This document shows, one piece after another, positions 54,789 to 64,000 of a stretch of DNA of 64,000 nt (positions within the stretch are counted from its first letter, which is position 1; each line of letters starts with the position of its first letter). Made by a program: the position numbers and the translations under genes. The notes below the pieces were generated by a model. The model was given only the letters and a program-made list of their open reading frames with translations, made no database searches and was not told the origin of the DNA. Source of the stretch: Gliomastix tumulicola (Eukaryota > Ascomycota > Sordariomycetes > Hypocreales > Bionectriaceae); assembly GCA_001599755.1 (NCBI GenBank), contig BCHX01000007.1, positions 310,001 through 374,000 on the forward strand. Direction: 5' to 3'.

Positions 54789-57028
54789 TCCTTCCTAGCC
54801 CGCTGTGGGATCGCGGCCAGGTCGGTCGGTCGGTTGTGGTTGTGGTTGTTGCGTCTTCCCGTCGAGAGGGGGATCGAGGATACCGTGAGTCGTAGACAGA
54901 CAGCGTCAGACAGGTATTGCGACGGGCGGAGAAACCGTTGAGGCTGTGTGTCGCGTCACGGCAAGTCTCGGCGGTTGTCGTATTCGCTTGGCCGCGGCCT
55001 CGAATTCGCCAAGTTTGTTTGTCGTACGGATACACCCGATAACGGGGTCTTGTCGGTGTGATAGCTTCAAAGGACAGCCGCGAGGTAAAAAACAAAGCAA
55101 AATACAAGAAAAAGGGGACTCCGGGTATCCTGGGGGAGAGAATAGATCAAGGGGAAAAGGTAAGCGGAACCAAGAAATAGCACGGGCGTGGGAAAGGGAC
55201 GGGACGGTGGTGTGAAGGATAATGTGATCGGTCACAGGCAGCGTCGGGGCCACTAAACCGGGACGAGTGACTGACTCAGTGCGGCGTCACCCAAGAACGG
55301 ATGGAGAAGATGGGACAGGAACGAGAAGGGATGGAAGCACGAAGCAAGAAGCACAGCTAGCAGAAAGGGATGGTTCTTGTGTATCTCCCAGCCTGCCTTC
55401 AAGCCTTGCCTTCTTTTTTCCCTTCTTTTTGGTTCAAATTCTCGTCCCTCGTCCTTTTTGTGTCCCCGGAGTGGCTGGAAGACGGAGGATGGAAGGCCCT
55501 GACAGCTGACAGCCCAGCACAAACCTTAGGCGAAGCTGACCACTATTCTGCCTGCTCAGTGGGCCATGGGTAGGGGGTGTTCAGGGAGCTGCCTCCTTAT
55601 CGCGCGCTATGATTGGCCACGCTCGCGCCCCTGCCGCTTATCTGCCTACTGCAACCAATGACGCCAGGGTGCCTGGGTGTCAAACTGGAACCTCGCAAAA
55701 ACAGAAGCCCCCCCAGCCCAAACATCTCGTGGAGTGAGAGAACGTGCATCTGATGATGGGTTCGCATGTGATTCAGAGCAGCCGATAGGCAAATCAAGTC
55801 ATCCAACCTATACCCAGCTGCCTGCCAAGGCGTGCCTGTGCCTGCCGCTACTCTCCCTCTCTAAATTTTTCTCCCGTCCTTTCTCGAAATCCGATTCAGT
55901 CTACGGAGAAGGGCGATGACCCAGCGTTAGTGATGCTGATTGCTGATGCTGTGCCAGAATCCGAGCCAGGCTTGTCGAGCTACCCTGCATCGAGATGCGA
56001 GAAGTCGTGGCACACCGCGATTCACTGCAGGAAATGCCAGCGCATCATTCGTCAACGTGTGTGTAGATGATCTCGGCTTGCTCTTTGCCATTGGTTGAGT
56101 TTGATTCCAGTACAGGCCCGAGAGAGGCATTTACCGGATGGGGTGACGGGAGTTGTCTAGACCTCGGAGCGATATTGGAAGACTTTGTCCGTCCGCCCAC
56201 ATCACGAGACGTCATGTTTTGTTCCGGGATTTTCCTTATAATACATGATCACTGCGTCCAAGGCTGGCCGTACCTGGACACCCGTCCGTCAGAGATCGAA
56301 TTTGTCAGGACTGAAATTATCGACAGTGACGACGTGCACGCAAGCAGTCCCTGGCAAATTCACGAACCAAGCGCTCCGGGGAAATGCACGGTGAGCCGCG
56401 CGCTGGGACGAACGTAGCACCACTTAAATCCTGGAATGTGCTCCATATCGAGACACATCGACTGGCAGTGCTGGCGGTCAGCTGAGCAGAGCATCCCTAA
56501 AACCTTTCCATACCGGAATCCCGGAGCATAAAGAACCCCCGATGGATGTCTCTGGAGAACTGCAAGGGGCACGGCCGATGCGTGCGTAATCGTCGTGGCT
56601 GTTGATGATGCGTATATTCCTCACTGACGTTCTGAAGTCCAACGCCGAGGCCCTCAGAGCTGAGGCTTGGCAACGCGCCTGCAGGAGGATCATCAGGTTA
56701 CAATCCCGATCGATTCTCAGTTGCAATGGGATCGCTTGGCTTCGGGAGAGACAGCAATAACGTTGGCCCTTACGGAGCTGCAAACCCTGGGTAGGTGATG
56801 GACGTATGTGATATTGAATCAATGTGTTCCTCCCTCTCTTGCGGTATATGAAAATCGACGCCCTGTGCCAACGCCCCTCATAATATCATGTCTCTCAAAT
56901 GTAAACCGCATCCGTAACCAGCTACTTGGACTGTGCAAGCCACGAAACCAAATGTGCCGCTCCCCAGTGAAATCTCAAACCTTACCTACCTGGTATCCCC
57001 TTCATCTTCAATCATCCCATGTTTTCTT
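54789..57028. other. Intergenic, Atg26-type promoter and Cmr1-type 3' flank
   Basis: A 2.2 kb gap. The side next to the glucosyltransferase start has GGTC/TTGTGG microrepeats (54819-54850), C/T-rich leader sequence and a CGAGACG at 56205. No supported gene. Confidence 0.5.
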
Positions 57029-58643
57029 TCACTGCCAAAGGCATAGCTTCCCGCTGGCGGTGCCGCCCGCAACCCAGTCGAGAGACGGATGGAAGTGCGC
57101 CACGGCGGGAACCGCCGAGATGCCATCCCCGCCAAGCTGTGCAAGCTGGCTGCCGTCCGATGCGAAGACATCGACGAACCGGTTCATGTTACCGATAGTA
57201 AACTTCTGAATCCCATCGGCCGGCCTTCGCTGCCACTGAGGTTTTAGGATCGTAACCCATCGACCCGTTTGGTTGTTGTGCCGGACCTGGTGTGTGGGCA
57301 GCATGGCCTTGTCCCCGATATCATGGCCGGGCTTCCAGGAGCTGGCGACGGCGGAGAAGTCGTAGATCTTGATCGTGTCGTCGTATGAAGACGTCGCAAT
57401 GTGACCGCCCGCGCTCCACGAGGCGTGGGACACAGAAAGACGGGACTCGTGCTCGCCGAGGAGAGCTGGGTGTCGGAGGTCACCCTTGCCCGTGATCTTG
57501 CGCAGGTCCCAGATCTTGAGTGTCCTGTCGAGCGACGCCGTTGCCAGAAGATGCGGTTGAAGGGGATGTAGAGCGAAGCCGCCGATCTTGGAGGCCGACA
57601 GCGTCCACAACTCATGGCTGCTCGGATCGCGGATGTCGTATCTGCCCACACCACCGTCTAGCGTCGAGAAGTAGAGCATGTCTGGCTCACCAGGGGCCTG
57701 ATCCAACGCAGAGATGGGCAAGTCCTCTGTGGGATCGGCTGGCGCAAACACCTGCACTGACGTGCCCTTTTCCAGGTCCATCTTTCGTATCGAGGAGTCG
57801 TAAGACGAGGTGTAGACCGCATTGGCGTCGACGGATGAGAAGACGAAGCTGGTAATAGTTCGAGCATGAGTCTTGAAGGCCGAGACCACGGGATCGGGAT
57901 AGTCTTCCTCGTCGTCGACGTCGGGTGCCGCCTGCGAGCCGTCGAAGATGCCCATGTTTCCCTCCTTGTCGCCAGCGAAAACAATCGGCTTGTCCTCTGT
58001 CGGGTGGAATCCCGCAGCGTATACCCGCTGTGGTGTGATCTTTATGTCTGAGCATTGGTGTTAGCCGACAAGTACGGTAGAATAGTTGGTTCCCCTGGAG
58101 GACCAAGCCTCGGAGCTGCTTACCGTTTGGGACCCAGTGCTCATAGAGCCTCAGCTTTCCCATGCGCTGGCGCAAGCCTTTGAGCTCCTTGTCCGTCGTC
58201 TCCTTCACGTCGTCTTCAGTGAAGGTCCGCACGCCAGGCTGCGCACCGCGCACAAGACCTTTAATACCATCAATGCCATTGCCATATCTCTTCCCTTCGA
58301 CGACAATGTCGCCGAGGTTCAGGTCACCGCTGACGCGCATCTTCTTCGCCTTGGCGGCCTCAGCCTGCGACTCGGCCTCGACCTCCAGCTTCCTCTTCAG
58401 GACCTCATTATCGGCTTCAATGCCCGCGAGACGGGAGCTGACACGGGTCGGTCGCGCAGCTTCGCGCTTCACGGGCTCGTTCCGGGTTCTGCGCCTCGGG
58501 GCGGCGGCCTTGGGTGACGGTTTGTCGGGGATGATCTTTTTCGCGGCGGCTGAGATATCCGTGAGGACTTCGCGGTTGGCCTCGATGTTCGCCAATCGCT
58601 TGCGCTCGAAGGCGCTGATCTTCTCCTCCTGCTTGATGGCCAT
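57029..58643 (-). CDS. CMR1: Cmr1/WDR76-type WD40 DNA-damage-binding protein, 512 aa
   Basis: Exon 1 is 58643-58124 and exon 2 is 58047-57029. Splicing gives HWVPNDIKITPQRVYAAGFHP, the family sequence before the propeller. The N-terminus is basic and partly helical with repeated ANxEVL motifs. The propeller includes AGDKEGNMGIFD, TSSYDSSIRKMD, TASLDRTLKIWDLRK and SYDDTIKIYD, and ends GTASGKLCLW. Yeast Cmr1 is a nuclear protein that binds damaged DNA and gathers in an intranuclear quality-control site under replication stress. Length is right for the family. It is divergent from the Mtf2-like gene with 449 bases between starts. Confidence 0.93.
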
Positions 58644-59092
58644 TGTGCACGGACAGCTGGCGGGGGTCGACGGCAGTAGTTTTGGAGGGAGAGAGCAAAC
58701 AGCTAGAAGGGGAAAATCCAGAAAAACACCAAGATCAGAAACCAAAAAATGGGTTAGCAATGAGCTGAATTGTATTTGAACGGCAGCCTCCAAGGAAGAA
58801 ACGGTGATCGAGGGCTGAACAGGCAGCAAAGGCGCACAGGCCGAATGGATGACGCGAGGGACAAAGGGCGCGTGGGGCCCCTGTTTAATTGATTTTAGCG
58901 GCGCGAGGTCACGCGTTTCTGGATTTCGCGTTTCCTCTCAGAATTCCGGGGCTTAACCGCCTTTATCGATAATGGTTTTTTCGGCACGCGCTCAGGTCAC
59001 TCGAAGCCAAGGGGCAAGTCGAGACGCCTCAACGAGCATTGAATTGGAGCCTCAACATTTCATAGGCTTGCACTCGATAGACATCGGCCATC
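58644..59092. promoter_or_regulatory. Divergent promoter, Cmr1-type / Mtf2-like
   Basis: 449 bases between starts. Contains one CGAGACG (59020-59026), a reminder that the motif is not exclusive to the sugar cluster. Confidence 0.4.
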
Positions 59093-60406
59093 ATGTCTGC
59101 GAGCTGGACGCCCTTTCTGTACCAGACGAGGACTCTCCAGCGCGTATGGCGAGTCCCCGCCAAAGCCCGTGTCACCCAGCTCGCCCAGTCGTCCTTCCGA
59201 GGATATCAAACGAGAAGAAGCACAAGCGACGACACAGACAAAGATTCCATTCCATTCGACTGGGGTGCAGAGGGCAAGCCAGACCTATCGACCTGGCACG
59301 AGGATCAGGATCTAGATCTAGAGGACCCCGAGGGCCCTACGCCGCTCACGCCCAACTCCACCATCACTCCCACCGAGGCCTACGCTTTCAGGCGCATCTT
59401 CGATGAGATCTCCACGGGCAAGATGCCCACGCCCAAGAAGCGGCGCTCCCCCGGTACTGGGACGGACGCCGGCGCAGACGAGTCTCAGGCTAGCCCGGCG
59501 TCACTCGAGCCGTCCCGCTCCATCGTTGAGCAGGCGAGGATGAACGACTTCAGGTCCTCTGTGCTCTCGCGCTTCCCCGAGGACCTCCGCAACGCCGCGC
59601 ATCTCGCTCTTGGAATCTACGAGACGAAGTCGGGCACGGACTACGAAGTCCAGGAGGAGACGACAGAGCAGCGGCAGGAGCGCCTCAAGCACGAGCAGCA
59701 GCGCGAGGATGAGAAGGCGCGCGTCGAGGGTCTCATGAGTGATGCAGAGTCAGACCTTGAGCTATGGGAGGTCATGGAGGCGGAGGTCTTCTCACTCCCG
59801 CAGAAGCTGGGAATCCTGGAGGAGGAGACGAAGACAACTGGGAGAGGGAGGGGAAAGAAGCAGAGTCCGCAGCAGAAGCTGCGAAAGGGGGAGACGCTCA
59901 TGGGCAGGACTGGCAGCGACGCGGTGGGCGCCAGTTCTTCCTCGACCCGAGGCGGGCAGAAGCACAACATCGCCGTGCACGGCCCGCTGTACACGCATTT
60001 CCTTAGCCACGGCCTCACCCTCTTCGCGACATCCTTTCGGCGTCCGTCGCCCTTCGCCTTCCAGATTCTACCCCGCGTCAAGGAGCTTGGCCTGCCGTCC
60101 TACGTCCTCGGCGTGTCGTCCCGATTCTACGCGGCTCTGGCGCGCATGCACTGGGAGCAGTTTGGCAACGCCGGCAGAGCGCTCGACATCATTGAGGAAA
60201 TGAACGCGGCGGGGCTCTACGCAAACTACGACGTCAAGGAGCTGCTCGGTCGTCTGCGCAGCGAGATCGTGACGTGCTCGTCCAATCTTCAGGGTCAACT
60301 CACCCAGGCGGTGATGGACATGCCGCCGTTTGATGGGGAGCTGCTGGACAGGCTGGACCAGGCGGAGGAGAACTGCATGCGTCCGATGTCGCACCTGGAT
60401 GAGTGA
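59093..60406 (+). CDS. Mitochondrial protein with Mtf2-like C-terminal region, 437 aa
   Basis: Single exon. The first 35 or so residues are rich in Arg, Ser and Ala and lack acidic residues, a mitochondrial presequence. The middle has SDLELWEVMEAEVFSL, a segment I associate with the Mtf2-like domain. The C-terminal half is helical, with VLGVSSRFYAALARMHWEQF and RALDIIEEMNAAGL, resembling helical-repeat organelle RNA proteins. Yeast Mtf2/Nam1 links mitochondrial transcription with RNA stability and translation. The assignment rests on recalled motifs only; a generic mitochondrial helical-repeat protein is the alternative. Confidence 0.7.
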   Translation: MSASWTPFLYQTRTLQRVWRVPAKARVTQLAQSSFRGYQTRRSTSDDTDKDSIPFDWGAEGKPDLSTWHEDQDLDLEDPEGPTPLTPNSTITPTEAYAFRRIFDEISTGKMPTPKKRRSPGTGTDAGADESQASPASLEPSRSIVEQARMNDFRSSVLSRFPEDLRNAAHLALGIYETKSGTDYEVQEETTEQRQERLKHEQQREDEKARVEGLMSDAESDLELWEVMEAEVFSLPQKLGILEEETKTTGRGRGKKQSPQQKLRKGETLMGRTGSDAVGASSSSTRGGQKHNIAVHGPLYTHFLSHGLTLFATSFRRPSPFAFQILPRVKELGLPSYVLGVSSRFYAALARMHWEQFGNAGRALDIIEEMNAAGLYANYDVKELLGRLRSEIVTCSSNLQGQLTQAVMDMPPFDGELLDRLDQAEENCMRPMSHLDE

Positions 60407-60734
60407 GCAGGTCTCAACGTGTCTTGGCTACTATCGGCGCAGCGCGTCTGATGGCAGGTGGACACCCTGTATTATTGTAATATTCTTGTTGTACCATATG
60501 TACGATATTGACGATAGATGAGCATGAGCTCCTATAATGTTAGCCGAATGAGAGAGTGCGCCTCTCACGCATCGGCATTTTGTATATCACCATTTGAATG
60601 CACGTACGCATACATTTATATCACTTCGCTTCCCTTGGTATCGTAATCGGATGTCTGGCTATCACTCCTTCTCGTACACGACAGTATCATACACACGTAT
60701 CCCAATCGTTGGACATGTCATCACAGCCCCTTTC
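60407..60734. other. Convergent intergenic, Mtf2-like / TMEM14
   Basis: The 3' regions of both genes. Nothing else is seen. Confidence 0.5.
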
Positions 60735-61172
60735 TTAAACTCCGTACCTGAACTCCCTCACTTTCTTCTGGTAGTAGTACGTCGCCAACCCGCCGGCGGC
60801 CGCGAGACCCAGGGGAATAGGCGACCTGCCCTGCGTCTTGATGGCCCTGAAGGCACCAGCTCCGAGAAGCGTGACGCTGGCGCCGAGTGCGAGCTCAGCG
60901 CCGTAGTCCACGTTCTTCTTCAGGCGGTAGCCTGGTAATCAATTACTTGTCAGCTGAGACGTCGGATTGGAGGGTCTGCCCGGTCAACTCACCAGCGTAG
61001 CCATACGTAGCGCCGAGCGCGAGACCTGCAATGAGGCTGGGCCTGGAACCCGTGCGGAAGAAGGCAAAGGTCCCGCCAGCGGATACTGTCAATCTGTCAG
61101 TGAAAATATCTCTTGACGATGATAGTGAGACTTACGTAGGCCGGCTAGGGTGAAGGATGGATGCTCAGCCAT
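60735..61172 (-). CDS. TMEM14-family small membrane protein, 108 aa
   Basis: Exons 61172-61136, 61085-60993 and 60931-60735, with introns of 50 and 61 nt. The exons were assembled by eye because each is short. The protein starts MAEHPSFTLAG. It has glycine-rich membrane helices (SAGGTFAFFRTGSRPSLIAG, then GLALGATYGYAGY, then ELALGASVTLLGAGAF) and ends PLGLAAAGGLATYYYQKK. The GSxPSLIAGL motif and the three-to-four-helix layout are the TMEM14 (UPF0136) signature. Members sit in mitochondrial or ER membranes; TMEM14C is tied to porphyrin transport in animals. The fungal role is not known. Length is typical. Confidence 0.88.
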
Positions 61173-62800
61173 TGTGACGTGACTTTTTGATGTTGCTCGT
61201 GAGAATATTGGATGATGAAATGAGGATAAATCTTGACGAGCTCGCGGAAAGGCTAATCACACGGAACTAAACCCCTAAAATCCCGGGCCGCTGGAGAGTC
61301 CGCTGGATCGAGTCCGAGGGCCTGTAAAATGGTCGCTGAATTGGTCGCTGTATCCGAGACACTCCGGCCTAAATTTGCGCGTTGTTTTGGTACCCGGGCA
61401 ATGATCAAGTCCGGAGGCCGAGCTCGACGATATTTTCTCTCGAAGTCTTTTATGCTTCATTTGCGTCATATTGATCAATCTGGTTTGCTTGTAGCATTGC
61501 ACATCTTGAGACAGGCAGCCGCGCTGCTACCTTAATTCCAGCTATCCGCTGCCAGTACGCAATCATTTACCAGGTCTCCAGCGTTCAGTGTAGGTCACGC
61601 ATGCTTTCTTCAAACTTGAATCTTGAAGTGAAGCTGGAGGGCTCGTGACAGCTGGCCCTCTTCCTCAATTTGCTTTCCATGAGGAGACCGAGGCCTCATC
61701 CCTGACTTTGAAGCCCAAACAGTCTTGAGACTTGATCCGCGCCATGGAGCCGACGTAGCGAGACAATGTTACCACTGGAGGGCTTCGGCCTCTGCATTTA
61801 CAAGATACACTGTCAAACACCATCCATCATGGACTCTCCCTCAAGTGTCAAACCCCCACCGCCCGCATCGAGCCGAACGATGTCGTGCGGATCACTCGCG
61901 CGTGGCGACGGCTACTTATCTCGCGGGCTGTTTCTCAAATACCTGCCTCGTCACCACGATGATCTGCTCCCCTGTGCTTCGGATAGCGCATCCCGGCTAC
62001 GCGGTCTATAAGATGCCAAGCTATGCCGCGAAGCCGTCGAAAAACGTTCGGCGTCCCCTCTAGCCACGCTATAGCCCATCATGCATAATACCAGACACTC
62101 CCACATTCCCCTGAATCTGGCCGACATTCATGCAGCCGGATCTGATCGGCCGTCCACAGTTTTTTAGTGTTTGCATGACAACCAGAGGTCCAGAACTGGG
62201 GGCCATCTGAGAGACAGAAAGATCTGACTACATCCACCGAACCGATTTCCGTCAGTCTACGGGAATGTCAGCAGCCTAACGGCGAGGGATGTGGGTGGTC
62301 CTACGGCACGGCTACCATTTGAATTAGGTTTTGCCCATGGAGGCGCCTGAACGGACTTACTGACTATTTATGGCGTCTTAGCTGGAAGGATTGCGAGCCT
62401 GGGCGCTGCTGTAGGCTGGGCTGGGCCACACTGTCAGTCAACTTCTGTGTCCACTCTCTGGGCTGACGGGTGCGGTTTCAGCCTGTTCAGCACTGAAAAG
62501 AGTGCCTTTGCCATGAGTCGAGGGACCTGGTGATATGTGGGGTAGCGAAGGCTAGCATCTCACCCAAGACTGGGGGATGCTTGAGGATCCATGGACAAAT
62601 CCTTCGGGATGACTAGAATGACATAGTTGACGACGGGCAGCTCTTGGATTGAAACTTGTAGCTTACATTAATATCGACGTGTTCCCCTCTCGATAGTGTC
62701 CGCTGCCATTCCTCTGTCCAATTGTTCAATTGACCAAGTCGCCCCCCGAAACACACCCTCTTCGACACCGTCTTGACTTGACGTCCCCCCTCCCGCCACA
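61173..62800. other. Intergenic, TMEM14 promoter to VOC protein
   Basis: A 1.6 kb gap. Some open stretches (for example 61725-62063) lack start context, splice logic or family features. No gene supported. Confidence 0.5.
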
Positions 62801-63265
62801 ATGCCCATCAACAACATCTGGACGACCCTCTGGTTCAACGGCGCGGCCGAGGAAGCCGTCCACTTCTACGTCGACACGTTCGAGAACTCGCAGATCACCG
62901 AGCAGTGGAAGGACGCGAGCGGGCGCGTGTCGGCGCTCACCTTCATGCTCAACGACAGCAAGTTCGTGGCCATCAACGGCGGCGACCAGGTCAAGTTCAC
63001 GCCGGCCATCTCCTTCCAGGTCGAGTGCAAGGACCAGGCCGAGGTGGACTACTACTGGGAGCGGCTCGGCAGCGGCGGCGACGAGGACAAGCGCGCCGCC
63101 GGCTGGCTCGTCGACCGGTACGGCGTGTCGTGGCAGATCATCCCTAAGAAGCTGATCGAGGCCGTGCACGACACGGACAAGGCGGGCAAGGTCGGGGCTG
63201 CGATGCTGCAGATGAAGAAGATTGACCTGCACGAGCTGGCGAGGCTGGGGCTTGTGACGTTGTAA
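62801..63265 (+). CDS. PhnB-like VOC-superfamily (glyoxalase fold) protein, 154 aa
   Basis: Single exon. MPINNIWTTLWFNGAAEEAV with FYVDTFENSQI is the start of PhnB-type proteins of the vicinal-oxygen-chelate superfamily, often annotated 3-demethylubiquinone-9 3-methyltransferase-like. FMLNDSKFVAINGGDQVKF and YGVSWQIIPKKL complete the fold. It is cytosolic with no targeting signal. The biochemical role of these single-domain fungal members is not known. GC content is higher than in its flanks. A leader rich in C and T precedes the ATG. Confidence 0.88.
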   Translation: MPINNIWTTLWFNGAAEEAVHFYVDTFENSQITEQWKDASGRVSALTFMLNDSKFVAINGGDQVKFTPAISFQVECKDQAEVDYYWERLGSGGDEDKRAAGWLVDRYGVSWQIIPKKLIEAVHDTDKAGKVGAAMLQMKKIDLHELARLGLVTL

Positions 63266-63929
63266 TGGTCACGGATACTCGAACGAACCGACCGACCGAC
63301 CGACATAAAAGTGACTCTGATTGATGGGATTCACTCGCCTACCACTTCCTCCCCCAACTGTTGGGCTTATGGAGCGCCGTCTGCCCTAAAAACAAAACTA
63401 CCTACCACACGATATCGGGTTGCAACACCACTACCTGTATTATATACCCTTACCAGCTGCATGCTATTAGCCATCTCCGATGCCATCGGACATCATTTGG
63501 GGAATTAGAGAAAATACGACATCTTCTTGAACCCAATTCAATTCCCATTTCCAATTGACCATCTTCTTGTTGACGTGATAGCTCTTGGCTTCCCCTCCTT
63601 CGTGCTTATGCCGAACCCCTTTCCCCCACCATGATATGCGCCACGCGTCTGACAGTGGGTTCCAACAGGGCATAATTACTGGATCTGAGGCCCTGAAGCA
63701 CTGGAGATCTTCGCTGACTGCCATGTTGTGCTGACAGTCCTTCAAAGGGGATCGAGTACCATCCAAATTGCCCAGACCGTATCTCATGCAGATTGCCTTC
63801 TTACTGTCCCATGTAGGATTCTTACATTCACAGCCAAGAGTCGCCAGATTTGATGGTGTTAGGACGTCTCACACCGTCCCTGCCCTGCCCAGCTCAGTTA
63901 CCCAAAGCAACAAACCGAAGACACCAGCA
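63266..63929. other. Intergenic with ACCG microsatellite
   Basis: About four tandem CGAC units lie at 63287-63304, just past the VOC stop. No gene supported in the rest. Confidence 0.5.
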
Positions 63930-64000
63930 TCACTCTTTCTTCTCTTCTACGGCACCATTCGGCTTGAGCACCTTGGAAGACTGCTTCAGCCCGTGCTTGG
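63930..64000 (-). CDS. Possible C-terminal end of a minus-strand gene (cut by window edge)
   Basis: The minus strand reads open from the window edge to TGA at 63930-63932. It gives a lysine-rich tail (KHGLKQSSKVLK, then EEKKE). The composition resembles a charged protein C-terminus, but only 23 codons are visible, so the product and even the frame are uncertain. Confidence 0.3.
   Translation of the reverse strand, partial: KHGLKQSSKVLKPNGAVEEKKE

Noticed and set aside
56067..56417. Plus-strand open stretch of 116 codons between the glucosyltransferase and Cmr1-type genes
   Set aside because: No recognisable domain, poor start context, and a competing minus-strand frame of equal quality overlaps it.
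61725..62063. Plus-strand open stretch of 112 codons upstream of the VOC gene
   Set aside because: No family motif or splice signals; two frames are open equally.
1..64000. Transposons, CRISPR arrays, rRNA, phage or viral insertions
   Set aside because: I saw no transposase, reverse transcriptase, terminal repeats, regularly spaced repeats or rRNA segments.

Overview
The window is filamentous ascomycete DNA, most likely a Sordariomycete. Genes are split by introns of about 50-80 nt with GTRAGT-type donors. Transcription factors are Zn(II)2Cys6, there is a Cmr1/WDR76 protein and an Atg26-type sterol glucosyltransferase, and the single tRNA has an anticodon-loop intron. All exon joins were worked out by hand and every multi-exon model closes in frame. 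No species is claimed.

Region 1 (1-28 kb). The first 18.7 kb is one uninterrupted reading frame: the 3' part of a giant non-ribosomal peptide synthetase. It runs A(partial)-T-C-A-T-C-A-T-C-A-T-C-A-T-C-A-T-C and ends in a terminal condensation-like domain. There is no epimerase, methyltransferase, reductase or thioesterase. Part of it is an internal tandem duplication of a bimodule with a period of about 6.5 kb. Next come a tiny secreted cysteine-rich protein (twin CX3CX3C), a Zn2Cys6 regulator, a secreted S41/CPAF-type peptidase and a PRISE-type reductase.

Region 2 (about 28-41.3 kb). Eight genes lie as four consecutive divergent pairs: reductase/SDR1, dihydroxyacetone-type kinase/Zn2Cys6 factor, class II aldolase/RpiB-type isomerase, and SDR2/MFS transporter. 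The last seven look like a carbohydrate or polyol catabolic cluster: import, oxidation to a ketose, phosphorylation, then isomerisation and/or aldol cleavage, with its own regulator. A short motif, CGAGACG (reverse complement CGTCTCG), recurs in all four divergent promoters, partly as inverted or helically phased pairs. It is the best candidate operator of the cluster. This is the most likely undescribed system here. The kinase, RpiB-type isomerase, SDR and Zn2Cys6 set recalls tetritol (erythritol) catabolism, but the aldolase and an anion-family transporter do not fit that scheme exactly.

Region 3 (41.3-50.1 kb). After an intron-containing tRNA-Gly(GCC) there is a gene-poor stretch. Its only convincing coding content is a family of very small single-span membrane proteins on the minus strand. 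Two copies are intact. A third is decayed, with an in-frame stop, a lost splice donor and mostly C-to-T/G-to-A changes. A degenerate direct repeat of about 0.35 kb lies in the same stretch.

Region 4 (50.1-64 kb). Housekeeping genes: Atg26-type sterol glucosyltransferase, Cmr1-type WD40 protein, a probable mitochondrial Mtf2-like protein, a TMEM14-family membrane protein and a PhnB/VOC-fold protein. The C-terminal end of one more minus-strand gene may enter at the right edge.
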